A stretch of DNA of 64,000 nucleotides from Liberibacter brunswickensis. Lineage in GTDB: Bacteria; Pseudomonadota; Alphaproteobacteria; Rhizobiales; Rhizobiaceae. Shown here in pieces: positions 1 through 9,006 of the stretch. Under the pieces are notes generated by a model, which did no database searches, was not told the DNA's origin, and saw only the letters and a program-made list of their open reading frames with translations. The DNA lies in the NCBI RefSeq assembly GCF_036858155.1, contig NZ_JAAEJX010000003.1:32166-96165 (forward strand). Direction: 5' to 3'. Numbering within the stretch: the first letter of the stretch is position 1; each line of letters opens with the position of its first letter. The position numbers and the translations under genes were made by a program.

Positions 1-170
1 ACATTAAAGATATAAATAAAAAGAAATAATTATCATATTGTAATCAAGTTATTAATATATAGTCGTATATTTTTTTCTGCACAATCGATCCTTTTTTGTT
101 ATTTTATAATAGAATTGATTTTCTATTTTCATATGTATTCTAGAAAAAACATGATAGATATAATCGCAGA

Positions 171-1031
171 TTGAGGGTTTCATTAGGTGAGAATTTATTG
201 AGAATATTTTCTTTTTATTATCTTTTCAGAGTAAATTTTATTTGTATTGCTGTTTTAGGAATGAGCTCTTGCTTTTTTTCGTCTGTTTATAAGGATGATG
301 GTATTGAATATTTTCCAGAAAGTATGTACGGCGTAAGTGCTAGCAATCGTATTGCTTTTGGTAATAAAATACCTATAGGAGGAGGATATTACTTTTTAGG
401 TAAGCCTTATAAGATTAGAGGAAGATTATATATTCCTAGACAATATATCTCGTATGCAGCAGTAGGAATGGCTTCTTGGTATGGCAAAGCATTTCATGGA
501 CGTTTGACAGCTAATGGTGAAATTTATGGGACAGAATACATTACGGCGGCTCATCCAACCCTTCCTCTTCCTTGTTATGTTCGTGTAACTAATTTAGAAA
601 ATGGTATATCTCTTGTTGTGCGTGTTAATGACCGAGGTCCTTATCATAATAATCGTCTTATCGATTTGTCTAATGCAGCAGCAAAAATTCTCAGAATTGA
701 GGAAAGGGGAGTATCAAAGGTTCATGTAGAATATCTTGGAATGGCGACGTTAAAAGCTAATGATCAAGAATATCTCAGGTCTACTGTTGAATTTCAAAGG
801 AAGTCTATAAGGATGCCTTTAGGATGTAAGTATCGTGAAGAAGTTGTCAAGATACCTTTTCTTTTAACACGTAGTCATATTGTTAGTTTGGACAACTGTG
901 ATGATGACAGTTTGCAAAAATATCGTGATATATCTTTAAAAAAGCAAAGAGATACGAATCTTATTCCAATTCCTACTGATTATTCCAAAAGTAGAAAAAT
1001 AAAAAAAGTGCCAATACCATCCAAAGTATAA
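171..1031 (+). CDS. rlpA: RlpA-like double-psi beta-barrel lipoprotein
   Basis: A septal/rare lipoprotein A family protein; relatives bind or cleave denuded peptidoglycan in the periplasm. An N-terminal hydrophobic stretch ends in a lipobox-like MSSC with Cys34, suggesting lipidation. The double-psi beta-barrel spans about residues 97-190, with ASWYGKAFHGR, TANGE and the RVNDRGPY motif carrying the family's catalytic Asp. The basic tail shows no SPOR domain, which many RlpA proteins carry. The start is uncertain. TTG at 171 has no clear ribosome site, while an in-frame TTG at 198 follows AGGTGAG by 6 bases and keeps the signal peptide. Family sure; lytic activity inferred. Confidence 0.85.
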   Translation: MRVSLGENLLRIFSFYYLFRVNFICIAVLGMSSCFFSSVYKDDGIEYFPESMYGVSASNRIAFGNKIPIGGGYYFLGKPYKIRGRLYIPRQYISYAAVGMASWYGKAFHGRLTANGEIYGTEYITAAHPTLPLPCYVRVTNLENGISLVVRVNDRGPYHNNRLIDLSNAAAKILRIEERGVSKVHVEYLGMATLKANDQEYLRSTVEFQRKSIRMPLGCKYREEVVKIPFLLTRSHIVSLDNCDDDSLQKYRDISLKKQRDTNLIPIPTDYSKSRKIKKVPIPSKV

Positions 1032-1157
1032 GCTATTATACCGCCATAATAAATTAATGCGTTATATAAAAAACACTATAAAAATTTTTTATAATCATGG
1101 TTTTTCAAAAATATATTATTTAAAAAATAATTTAGATAATATTCCAATGGAATTTAA

Positions 1158-1208
1158 TAAAGAAGGAATAGATTAGAATATTTTTATTAATTAACTATTC
1201 CTTCTTTA
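1158..1208. terminator. Perfect 14-bp inverted repeat between convergent genes
   Basis: TAAAGAAGGAATAG is followed 23 bases later by its exact reverse complement. It lies between the convergent ends of the RlpA-like gene and the NYN gene, 5 bases beyond the latter's stop codon. Position and symmetry suggest a bidirectional transcription terminator. There is no clean T-run on either side, so function is inferred. Confidence 0.55.
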
Positions 1209-1212
1209 AGTA

Positions 1213-1782
1213 TTACTCATTCTTTTCTTCTGGAATACTATTATCTTCGTCAGATTCGCGTGCAATCTCGTTTTTTAGATAAGCAAGATCTATAAAATAA
1301 TCGGATTGGCGACGTAATTGATCGGACACCATAGAAGGATTGGATAAAACCGTTGAAACAATCGTAACCTTTTTTGCTCTTCTTTGAAGAGCTGATGTTA
1401 AAGTTACGAAATCTCCATCTCCTGAAAAGATAACGAGATGTTCTACTCCTTCTGATTGTTCGAAAGCATCTACTGCTAGATCTACATTCATACTTGTTTT
1501 TACTCTTTTTCTTCCATTAACTTCTGTAAATTCCCTAGCCGTTTTTGAAACTACTTGGAACCCATTATAATGCAACCAATCAAGCAAAGGATGTAATGGT
1601 GAAAATTGCTGTTCTGAATCTTCAAGAACAGTAGTGTAGTAGTATGCCCTAAGTACTCTAGCACGTGATTTGAATGCTTTAAGAAGCTTTCTATAATCAA
1701 TATCAAATCCTAATGCTTTAGAAGAAGCATAAAGATTAGCACCATCAATAAAAAGAGCGATTTTTTCACGAGGATCGAACAT
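1213..1782 (-). CDS. NYN-domain (LabA/DUF88) putative RNase
   Basis: A 189-residue protein of the NYN (PIN-like) family, which cleaves RNA with a metal-dependent acidic site. Visible motifs are FIDGANLY at 11-18, the VDLAVD acidic block near 100-105 and SGDGDF at 120-125, which together supply the expected aspartates. The C-terminus is a short acidic tail. In rhizobial genomes a gene of this family usually sits close to rpoZ, as here, divergently transcribed from it. The substrate is unknown. The start is the ATG at 1782. Confidence 0.85.
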   Translation of the reverse strand: MFDPREKIALFIDGANLYASSKALGFDIDYRKLLKAFKSRARVLRAYYYTTVLEDSEQQFSPLHPLLDWLHYNGFQVVSKTAREFTEVNGRKRVKTSMNVDLAVDAFEQSEGVEHLVIFSGDGDFVTLTSALQRRAKKVTIVSTVLSNPSMVSDQLRRQSDYFIDLAYLKNEIARESDEDNSIPEEKNE

Positions 1783-2091
1783 TTTTAATTATTTACCTAT
1801 TTTTAATCGTTTTACCTAATTTACTTATTAACTTAAAATATCGTGATATCGTGTTAAAATGAAAATAAATATTTCAATAATATACATGCTTTAATTCAAA
1901 AAACCATCTTGTTCGACTTAAACGAGTATATTCATGTATTTTGTTTATTAAAAATATGCTTAGGATGCAATAGGACACTTATATAGTTTATAATGAAAAA
2001 CTTGAAATGACCAGTATTTTATTGTAAAATGTCGGATAATATGCTTTGTTTAGATTTTATTTTGTTGCTTTTAATTATTTTCGAGGTTCAT
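1783..2091. other. Divergent intergenic region before rpoZ
   Basis: About 300 bases between the divergent NYN gene and rpoZ. It is AT-rich and I see no gene in it. It should hold promoters in both directions; only the rpoZ-facing one is recognisable. Confidence 0.5.
2002..2030 (+). promoter_or_regulatory. Candidate sigma-70 promoter of rpoZ
   Basis: TTGAAA, 17 bases, then TAAAAT. It ends 61 bases upstream of the rpoZ ATG at 2092. Its position argues against an earlier in-frame start at 2029, which would lie on the -10 element. Confidence 0.5.
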
Positions 2092-2463
2092 ATGGCGCGT
2101 ACTACTGTAGAAGATTGTATTGATAAAGTAGAAAATAGATTTCAACTTGTTCTTTTAGCAAGCCATCGTGCAAGGCATTTATCGCAAGGAGCAAAGCCCA
2201 CAGTTGCTACTGGGAATGATAAGTATACAGTGGTTTCTTTGCGTGAGATTGCAAGTGGGACATTGTCTGCAGATGACCTTGAAGAAGATTTCATCCATTC
2301 TCTTCAAAAACATGTTGAAGTTGATGAGCCTGATAATCCTGCCGAAAATTCTGATTTCTCTTGGAATAAACCAGAGTCCTTATCTTTTGGACAGATGTCT
2401 GAAGGAGATCTATTAGAAGGTATTGATAATATAATTGCTCCTGATAAAAGGGATGATTACTAA
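2092..2463 (+). CDS. rpoZ: RNA polymerase omega subunit
   Basis: The omega subunit of RNA polymerase, which helps beta-prime fold and join the core enzyme. It begins MARTTVEDC and continues through the family signature KVENRFQLVLLASHRAR and the VSLREIASG block (about residues 49-56), with the usual acidic C-terminal tail. I chose the ATG at 2092 because it follows GAGG by a good spacing and gives 123 residues and the canonical rhizobial N-terminus. The frame extends upstream, but those residues are not family-like. The stringent-response gene rsh, which commonly follows rpoZ in Rhizobiales, is not present downstream. Confidence 0.95.
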   Translation: MARTTVEDCIDKVENRFQLVLLASHRARHLSQGAKPTVATGNDKYTVVSLREIASGTLSADDLEEDFIHSLQKHVEVDEPDNPAENSDFSWNKPESLSFGQMSEGDLLEGIDNIIAPDKRDDY

Positions 2464-2540
2464 ACTATTAAATATTTTTTATTATTCATCATGTGATGTT
2501 ATCCTAGATTAATTAATCTTTGGCAGTATTTGCTTTTATA

Positions 2541-2570
2541 TCTGTTTCTGTTTCTGTTTCTGTTTCTGTT
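2541..2570 (+). repeat. (TCTGTT)x5 hexanucleotide microsatellite
   Basis: Five perfect tandem copies of TCTGTT, in the 274-base gap between rpoZ and acpS. It lies in a 62-codon frame from a TTG at 2520 that would encode a Ser-Val repeat within a hydrophobic peptide. I do not call that frame a gene. Confidence 0.95.
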
Positions 2571-2737
2571 GCTTTTATTATTCTTATAATATCTATTATG
2601 TTAACTTATGGTATAATTGGTATTTCATCAGATACTTATGATGTAACTATTCATATCGCATTGTTAGTGTTTAAAGATTACTGGTCCTTCTATTGTTTCG
2701 TCACTTAAAAAAATCTATTGGGGAAAGATTTTTCTAT

Positions 2738-3136
2738 ATGATATTAGGTATAGGTAATGATATAATCAATATTAAACGTATTGATGGTTTGTTGCGTAAT
2801 TTTAATGGAAAATTTGAATTGCGTTGTTTTTCTAAATCAGAACAAAGTATTTGTGATCTTTCTTTCCATCGTGCTGCTGCTTATGCAAAGCGTTTTGCCT
2901 CGAAAGAAGCTTTTTCTAAAGCTATTGGCACAGGAATATCTAATGGTATTTCGTGGCAAGATATAGAAATTTTTAATCTTCCTGGAGGCAAGCCATATAT
3001 TTCGGTATCCGGTCGTGCTTTTGATATACTGCATTCTCTTGTTCCAAAAGGATATAGGCCTGTAATTCATTTAACAATAAGCGACGATTTTCCTTTTGCT
3101 AATGCATTTGTCGTTGTAGAAAATAAATTGTTATAA
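2738..3136 (+). CDS. acpS: Holo-[acyl-carrier-protein] synthase
   Basis: Transfers 4'-phosphopantetheine from CoA to apo-ACP, activating it for fatty acid and lipid A synthesis. The protein starts MILGIGNDIINIKRI. Asp8 and Glu57, in KRFASKEAFSKAIGTG, are the family's magnesium ligands. I chose the ATG at 2738, preceded by GGGGAAAG, which gives 132 residues, the normal length. An upstream in-frame start at 2693 would add residues unlike the family. It heads the acpS-lepB-rnc-era group, conserved in order in rhizobia. Confidence 0.93.
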   Translation: MILGIGNDIINIKRIDGLLRNFNGKFELRCFSKSEQSICDLSFHRAAAYAKRFASKEAFSKAIGTGISNGISWQDIEIFNLPGGKPYISVSGRAFDILHSLVPKGYRPVIHLTISDDFPFANAFVVVENKLL

Positions 3137-3216
3137 GTATGATATTTTAAAAATAATTATATTGTGATTTCTTCTTTTTTGAATCATAAAAATAATTTGA
3201 GGAGAATATAATAAAT

Positions 3217-3963
3217 ATGTGGATGAAAAAGAAATGGAGATACAATCTGTTTTTAAGTGATACTATAAAATCAATTCTACAAGCTTTGCTTTTTGCTATC
3301 TTAATTAGAACTTTTTTATTTCAGCCTTCTGTTATTCCAAGCGGATCTATGATACCTACTCTCCTAGTAGGTGATTATATTATAGTTAATAAGTTTTCCT
3401 ACGGTTATTCCAAATACTCATTTCCTTTCTCATATAATTTGTTTAGCGGTCGTATTTTTGATTCTAAACCTAAACGTGGAGATGTTGTAGTTTTCCGTTT
3501 GCCAAAAAATCCGACTATTGATTATGTAAAGAGAGTCATTGGTTTACCAGGTGATAGGATATCGATTAAGAATAGTATCATATATATTAATGATATACCT
3601 ATTACACGTCATTCAGAAGGATATTTCTCGTATCACTATAAAGAAGATTGGAGTATTGATGTTCCTCTTTTTAAAGAAACATTAGATAATAACGTTACAT
3701 ATAAAGTGCTTTCTCAAGATTTTTTATCATCTAGTAATAATATATCAGATTTTTTCGTTCCTAAAGGTCATTACTTTATGATGGGTGATAATCGAGATAA
3801 ATCAAAAGATAGTCGTTGGTCTGACGTTGGTTTTATACCAGAAGAAAATCTTGTTGGTAGAGCTAGTCTTGTACTTTTTTCTGTTGGAGGTGATACTCCA
3901 TTAAGTAAAATATGGCTTTGGATTCCAAACATGCGTTGGAATAGATTGTTTAAATTTTTGTGA
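3217..3963 (+). CDS. lepB: Signal peptidase I
   Basis: The membrane-bound Ser/Lys endopeptidase that removes signal peptides from secreted preproteins. A membrane anchor near residues 17-35 precedes PSGSM, with nucleophile Ser44, and DYVKRVIGLPGD, with general-base Lys105. The C-terminal MGDNRDKSKDSR box E is intact. A ribosome site GAGGAG lies upstream of the ATG. The stop overlaps the GTG start of rnc by four bases (GTGA), so the two genes are translationally coupled. At 248 residues it is the usual rhizobial length. Confidence 0.95.
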   Translation: MWMKKKWRYNLFLSDTIKSILQALLFAILIRTFLFQPSVIPSGSMIPTLLVGDYIIVNKFSYGYSKYSFPFSYNLFSGRIFDSKPKRGDVVVFRLPKNPTIDYVKRVIGLPGDRISIKNSIIYINDIPITRHSEGYFSYHYKEDWSIDVPLFKETLDNNVTYKVLSQDFLSSSNNISDFFVPKGHYFMMGDNRDKSKDSRWSDVGFIPEENLVGRASLVLFSVGGDTPLSKIWLWIPNMRWNRLFKFL

Positions 3964-4646
3964 TATCATCATTGCAATATTCAGATATAGAAAAAAAAAT
4001 AGGGTATACTTTTACTAATAAAGATTTATTAGTAAAAGCTTTAACTCATTCTAGTGTTGCTAGTTCTTCGCAAGAAAGTTATGAAAGATTAGAATTTCTT
4101 GGTGATCGTATTCTTGGTCTTTTGATATCAAGATTATTGTTTAATCATTTTGATTCTGCTAAAGAGGGAGAGCTTTCAATTCGTTTTAATTCTTTAGTTA
4201 GTGCAGAAACTTGTTTTCAAGTTGCAAAAGAATTAAATATTTCTTCTTTCATTCGTGTTAGTTCTGATCTTAGGAGAGAGGTTTGTAATTTCATTACGAG
4301 TATCCAGGCTGATGTTGTAGAGAGTTTAATTGCTGCGCTCTATCTTGATGGAGGTATGGACGTAGCAAATACTTTTGTAGAAAAGTATTGGAAAGATCGT
4401 GCTTTTAAAAGTGGAAAATTGCGTCGTGATGCTAAAACTGAATTGCAAGAATGGGCACATGCTAAATTTGGAATTACTCCAATTTATAAAGTTACTTTTC
4501 GTTCTGGTCCAGACCATGATCCACGTTTTACTGTGATTGTTAAGATTGCTGGACTTGATCCAGGTCAAGGAATAGATTGTTCAAAAAGAGCTGCAGAACA
4601 AATAGCAGCTGCAGAGATTTTGAAGCGTGAAGGAATTTGGATCTGA
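3960..4646 (+). CDS. rnc: Ribonuclease III
   Basis: Double-strand-specific endoribonuclease for rRNA and mRNA processing. The signature YERLEFLGDRILGL near residues 41-54 carries the catalytic Glu and Asp. A second acidic cluster (QADVVESLIAALYLDGG) follows, then a double-stranded-RNA-binding domain from about residue 155 (TELQEWAHAKFG) to the end. It starts at a GTG overlapping the lepB stop. 228 residues is normal. era follows after 12 bases. Confidence 0.95.
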   Translation: MISSLQYSDIEKKIGYTFTNKDLLVKALTHSSVASSSQESYERLEFLGDRILGLLISRLLFNHFDSAKEGELSIRFNSLVSAETCFQVAKELNISSFIRVSSDLRREVCNFITSIQADVVESLIAALYLDGGMDVANTFVEKYWKDRAFKSGKLRRDAKTELQEWAHAKFGITPIYKVTFRSGPDHDPRFTVIVKIAGLDPGQGIDCSKRAAEQIAAAEILKREGIWI

Positions 4647-4658
4647 TTATTATATAAT

Positions 4659-5594
4659 ATGGAGATTGGTAAAATTATTTTTTCTAACGAACAAAAAGAT
4701 ATTGTACCAGATAATAGTCGTTCAGGATGTGTAGCATTAGTTGGCGCTACCAATGCTGGTAAGTCTACGCTTATTAATCGCTTTGTAGGAGCAAAAGTTT
4801 CCATTGTCACCCATAAAGTACAAACAACTCGTTCAATTATACGAGGTATCGTTTCAGAAAAAGAATCACAAATAGTATTTCTTGATACTCCTGGGATTTT
4901 TCAAGCTAATGATTCATATCATAAACTCATGATCCGTTCATCTTGGAGTACTATTAAACATGCAGAAATTATTTGCTTTGTTGTAGATAGTAATCGTGGA
5001 TTAAAAGTTGATGTATGTGATATTTTAAAAGAAATTGGAAAACGTTCATGCAGGTTGATTTTAATTTTAAATAAGATTGATTGTGTGAAACAGGAAAGTT
5101 TACTTGAACAAGCTGAAATAGCAAATAAGCTAGCATCTATAGATAAAACCTTTATGGTATCAGCAACAAAAGGCCATGGTTGCGATGACGTATTAAATTA
5201 TTTATTTTCTAAATTGCCCTTATCCCCATGGATTTATTCTTCTGATCAAATTACTGATCTTCCTATGTTTTATTTTTCTGCAGAAATTACGCGTGAAAAA
5301 TTATTTTTGTACTTGCATAAAGAGATACCTTATTCTTCTTTTGTAGTGACTGAACAATGGGAAGAAAGAAAAGATGGCTCGGTATTAATACGGCAGGTAA
5401 TTTATGTAGATCGTCCTAATCAAAGAAAAATTGTTATAGGTAAGAATGGGCAAAATATCAAAAATATTTCTTTAGAAGCAAAAAAAGAAATATCAGAAAT
5501 ACTAGAACAAACTGTTCATTTGATTCTTTTTGTTAAGGTACAAAAAGATTGGATGGATGATTCTAAATATTGTTCACAAATAGAAAGTTTTTGA
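4659..5594 (+). CDS. era: GTPase Era
   Basis: Ras-like GTPase with a KH domain that binds the 3' end of 16S rRNA and aids 30S assembly. Walker A/G1 is GATNAGKST (29-37), a variant of the usual GxPNVGKST. G3 is DTPG (76-79), G4 is NKID (138-141), and the C-terminal KH domain carries VIGKNGQNIK. The protein has 311 residues, and its position directly after rnc is standard. recO, which often follows era in rhizobia, is instead found about 10 kb further on. Confidence 0.95.
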   Translation: MEIGKIIFSNEQKDIVPDNSRSGCVALVGATNAGKSTLINRFVGAKVSIVTHKVQTTRSIIRGIVSEKESQIVFLDTPGIFQANDSYHKLMIRSSWSTIKHAEIICFVVDSNRGLKVDVCDILKEIGKRSCRLILILNKIDCVKQESLLEQAEIANKLASIDKTFMVSATKGHGCDDVLNYLFSKLPLSPWIYSSDQITDLPMFYFSAEITREKLFLYLHKEIPYSSFVVTEQWEERKDGSVLIRQVIYVDRPNQRKIVIGKNGQNIKNISLEAKKEISEILEQTVHLILFVKVQKDWMDDSKYCSQIESF

Positions 5595-5693
5595 TAAAAA
5601 TAGTATCGTAAGGAAAATGATAAAATATCATATTAAAAGCTAGATATTTTTTTATGAATTATTATTTTGGTAATTCTACAACATGGGGTTTTA

Positions 5694-7022
5694 ATGAAAC
5701 GTAAACGTCTTGCTATTGTTCTTGCTGCAGGTAATGGATTTAGGATGAAGTCTTCTTCTTCCAAGGTATTACAGAAAATTGCAGGGAAACCTATGATTTC
5801 TTATGTTATGGAAGCAATCGTTTCTGCAGGTATCAGTGATGTTGCTTTGGTTCTAGGTTATGGATCAGAAGAAATTAAAAATATTAATTTTCCTTCTTCT
5901 TTATCAATAGAATATTATATTCAAGATTGCCAACAAGGAACTGCGCATGCAGTTTTAACAGCACAGGATGCCATTAAACGAGGATACGATGATGTTATTA
6001 TCTTGTATGGTGATGTTCCGTTAATTTCTTCTAACACTTTAGAAAAAGCATTTGATAAAATATCTAAAGGATATTCTATTGCAGTAATTGGATTTTATAC
6101 TAATAATCCCGATGGATATGGTCGTTTATTGACAAAAAATAATGAAATAATAGCCATTCGTGAAGAAAAAGATGCTACGGATGAAGAAAAGAAAATAAAT
6201 TATTGTAATAGTGGATTGATGGCTATTGATGGCCATAACATCATGAATTTTCTTCTTAAAATTAATAAAAGTAAAATTTCACAGGAATACTATCTCACAG
6301 ATATCATTGAAAAAGCAAGGTTAGATGGGAAAAATATTGCAAGCATTGATGTCCAAGAACAAGAAGTATATGGTTGCAATAATCGTTATGAACTTTCTAT
6401 AATTGAACATATCTGGCAATTACGTTTTCGTCGTCAAATGATGATATCAGGTGTTACAATTATTGGTCCAGAAACTGTTTTTTTCTCTCATGATACTATT
6501 ATAGAACCAGATACAATCATTGAACCTCATGTTGTTTTTGGATGCGGTGTAAGAATTGAAAGTTCGGTACAAATACGTTCTTTTTCGTATTTAGAAGGAG
6601 TGCATATTGGTAAAAACACTATTATTGGCCCTTTTGCTCGCGTAAGGCAAGGAACACAAATAGAACAAAATGTTCGGATAGGAAATTTTTGTGAGGTTAA
6701 AAAAACTACTATTGGAGAAGGAAGCAAAATTAATCATCTGAGTTACGTTGGTGATAGTGTTATAGGTACCAATGTCAATATAGGAGCAGGCACTATTACC
6801 TGTAATTATGATGGTGTTAACAAACATACAACAAATATCGAGGATAATTCTTTTATTGGATCTAATTCTTCTATAATTGCCCCTATTACCATTGGTCGAG
6901 GTACTTATGTGGCATCTGGCAGTGTTGTCAGAAAAGATACTCCAGAGGATGCTCTTGTGTTTGCTAGAGCTCGACAAGTTATAAAAGAAAAAGGTAGTTT
7001 GTTATTCAGGAAAAAAGAATAA
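5694..7022 (+). CDS. glmU: Bifunctional UDP-GlcNAc pyrophosphorylase / GlcN-1-P acetyltransferase
   Basis: Makes UDP-N-acetylglucosamine, the precursor of peptidoglycan and lipid A, in two steps. The N-terminal nucleotidyltransferase opens LAIVLAAGNGFRMKS (6-20); the usual LAAGxGTRM has Phe for Thr here. The C-terminal half, from about residue 250, is a left-handed beta-helix of hexapeptide repeats ending in the acetyltransferase site (GAGTITCNYDG). The ATG at 5694 follows GGGG by a fitting gap and gives 442 residues. An in-frame TTG at 5667 is less likely. It is followed by glmS, the preceding step in the pathway. Confidence 0.94.
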   Translation: MKRKRLAIVLAAGNGFRMKSSSSKVLQKIAGKPMISYVMEAIVSAGISDVALVLGYGSEEIKNINFPSSLSIEYYIQDCQQGTAHAVLTAQDAIKRGYDDVIILYGDVPLISSNTLEKAFDKISKGYSIAVIGFYTNNPDGYGRLLTKNNEIIAIREEKDATDEEKKINYCNSGLMAIDGHNIMNFLLKINKSKISQEYYLTDIIEKARLDGKNIASIDVQEQEVYGCNNRYELSIIEHIWQLRFRRQMMISGVTIIGPETVFFSHDTIIEPDTIIEPHVVFGCGVRIESSVQIRSFSYLEGVHIGKNTIIGPFARVRQGTQIEQNVRIGNFCEVKKTTIGEGSKINHLSYVGDSVIGTNVNIGAGTITCNYDGVNKHTTNIEDNSFIGSNSSIIAPITIGRGTYVASGSVVRKDTPEDALVFARARQVIKEKGSLLFRKKE

Positions 7023-7130
7023 TATTTTAACTAATGATTCTAATAGTAGATTTTTTTTACCAAAATATCTTAGTATTGTTGATTGTTTTAATAAATTATA
7101 TTTCATATCAGTAGAGGTAGTTTTTAAAAA

Positions 7131-8957
7131 ATGTGTGGCATAGTTGGAATTATTGGGAAAGAATCTGTAGGATCGCGTCTTATTGAGGCTTTAAAGCGTC
7201 TTGAATATCGTGGATATGATTCTTCTGGAATGGCAACAATTTATGATTGCAAAATTCAATGTATTCGCTCAAAAGGTAAAATATCTGAATTAGAAAAAGA
7301 ATTTACTACAAATCCATTAAAAGGGAATATAGGTATTGCTCATACCCGTTGGGCAACTCATGGTTTACCTAACAAAGAAAATTCCCATCCTCATTGTATT
7401 GATGGAATAGCTGTTACGCATAATGGTATTATTGAAAATTTTTCTATTCTGAAAAAAGAACATTTTCCCTCTCAACAAGTTTTTTTGACTGATACGGATA
7501 CAGAGGTTATTGCGTGTCTCATAGCAAAATTTATTAAAAATGGTTTTAGTAAAAAAGAAACCATGCAAAAAGTTATGCAATTATTGACAGGATCATATTC
7601 TATAGCTGTTATTTTTGAGGACGATCCTGATTCTATTATTGTAGCTCGTAAGGGACCTCCTTTAATTATTGGTCATGGCGAAGGAGAGATGTTTATCGGA
7701 TCAGATGTATCAGCTTTCGCTTCACTAACAGACAAAGTTAGATATATGGAAGACGGTGATTGGGCCATTATTAATAATTCTGGATTAATAATTTATGATT
7801 CACAAGGTAACGAAGTAGAAAGACCAGTTCATGTAATACAAATTGCTCCTATTCTTATCGGGAAAGGTAACTTTCGTCATTTTATGGAAAAAGAAATTGA
7901 TGAGCAACCCGAAGCTATTTATCGAGTTCTAAATCACTATATTAATCTGTCAGATCATTCAATAATTTCCAATATTTTTAATTATGATTTTGCCAATATA
8001 TCAGGTCTTCTAGCTTCTTCTTGTGGAACTTCTTATCTGTCTGGATTAATAGGAAAATTTTGGTTTGAACGTTTAGCAGGATTAAAATTTGAAATTGATG
8101 TTGCCTCGGAATTTCGTTATCGAGATTTTGTTTATTCTTCCAAATGGTCTTCTTTATTTATTTCTCAATCAGGTGAAACAGCAGATACTTTGGCATCTCT
8201 TCGTTATATGAAAACAAATGGTTTGAAAATAGGATCTCTTGTAAATGTTGTTGAATCAAGTATTGCTCGAGAATCAGATTTTGTATTTCCAATTAAGGCA
8301 GGGCCAGAAATAGGAGTTGCTTCTACTAAAGCGTTTACATGTCAACTAGTAGTCCTTTTGATTATGGCAATATATGCTGGAAAAGTAAGAGGTCATATTA
8401 ATGTAGAACAAGAAAGAAAATTAATTAAAGCTCTTGTTGAAGTGCCTCGTAAGATGTTTGATGTATTGCAAAATATTTACCCGCAAATAGAAAAGTTATG
8501 TTATGCATTAGTAAAGAGCAAAACTTTATTGTACATAGGTAGGGGTTCTAGTTATCCGTTAGCATTAGAAGGTGCTTTGAAGATAAAAGAAGTATCTTAT
8601 CTTCATGCAGAAGGTTATGCGGCAGGTGAATTAAAACATGGTCCTATAGCTTTGATTACTGAAGATACTCTTGTTGTTGCCATAGCACCGTATGATCGTT
8701 TCTTTCAAAAAACTTTGTCTAATATACAAGAGGTAGTAACTCGAGGAGGTCGTATTATTTTTATCACAGATGAAGAAGGTGCAAGTAGACAAGAGTTTCC
8801 ATCTTTGGAAACAATTATTCTCCCTAATATGGATGAAATTATTTCACCTATCGTTTTTTCTTTACCTATTCAAATGATAGCTTATTGTACAGCTATCTTG
8901 ATTGGTACAGATGTTGATCAGCCTAGAAATTTAGCGAAGTCGGTTACAGTAGAATAA
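7131..8957 (+). CDS. glmS: Glutamine--fructose-6-phosphate aminotransferase
   Basis: Converts fructose-6-phosphate and glutamine to glucosamine-6-phosphate, the entry step of amino-sugar synthesis. It begins MCGIVGIIG, where Cys2 becomes the N-terminal glutaminase nucleophile after Met removal. Two SIS isomerase domains follow (CGTSYLSG near 300; SRGSSYPLALEGALKIKE-type block near 470), and the protein ends in the diagnostic SVTVE. Length 608 is standard. It lies 108 bases after glmU in the same direction. No glmS ribozyme-like structure is recognisable upstream, as expected outside Firmicutes. Confidence 0.96.
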   Translation: MCGIVGIIGKESVGSRLIEALKRLEYRGYDSSGMATIYDCKIQCIRSKGKISELEKEFTTNPLKGNIGIAHTRWATHGLPNKENSHPHCIDGIAVTHNGIIENFSILKKEHFPSQQVFLTDTDTEVIACLIAKFIKNGFSKKETMQKVMQLLTGSYSIAVIFEDDPDSIIVARKGPPLIIGHGEGEMFIGSDVSAFASLTDKVRYMEDGDWAIINNSGLIIYDSQGNEVERPVHVIQIAPILIGKGNFRHFMEKEIDEQPEAIYRVLNHYINLSDHSIISNIFNYDFANISGLLASSCGTSYLSGLIGKFWFERLAGLKFEIDVASEFRYRDFVYSSKWSSLFISQSGETADTLASLRYMKTNGLKIGSLVNVVESSIARESDFVFPIKAGPEIGVASTKAFTCQLVVLLIMAIYAGKVRGHINVEQERKLIKALVEVPRKMFDVLQNIYPQIEKLCYALVKSKTLLYIGRGSSYPLALEGALKIKEVSYLHAEGYAAGELKHGPIALITEDTLVVAIAPYDRFFQKTLSNIQEVVTRGGRIIFITDEEGASRQEFPSLETIILPNMDEIISPIVFSLPIQMIAYCTAILIGTDVDQPRNLAKSVTVE

Positions 8958-9006
8958 TTGTTTTTCAAAAGGTATAAAATTATATTTAATGAGAGGATGT
9001 TTTAAT

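Noticed and set aside
2520..2708. 62-codon frame with Ser-Val repeats before acpS
   Set aside because: It starts with TTG, lacks a ribosome site, and owes its pattern to the hexamer microsatellite. It may be a remnant but is not supported as a gene.
6591..6977. 128-codon frame opposite glmU
   Set aside because: A by-product of the regular hexapeptide-repeat codons of glmU on the other strand.
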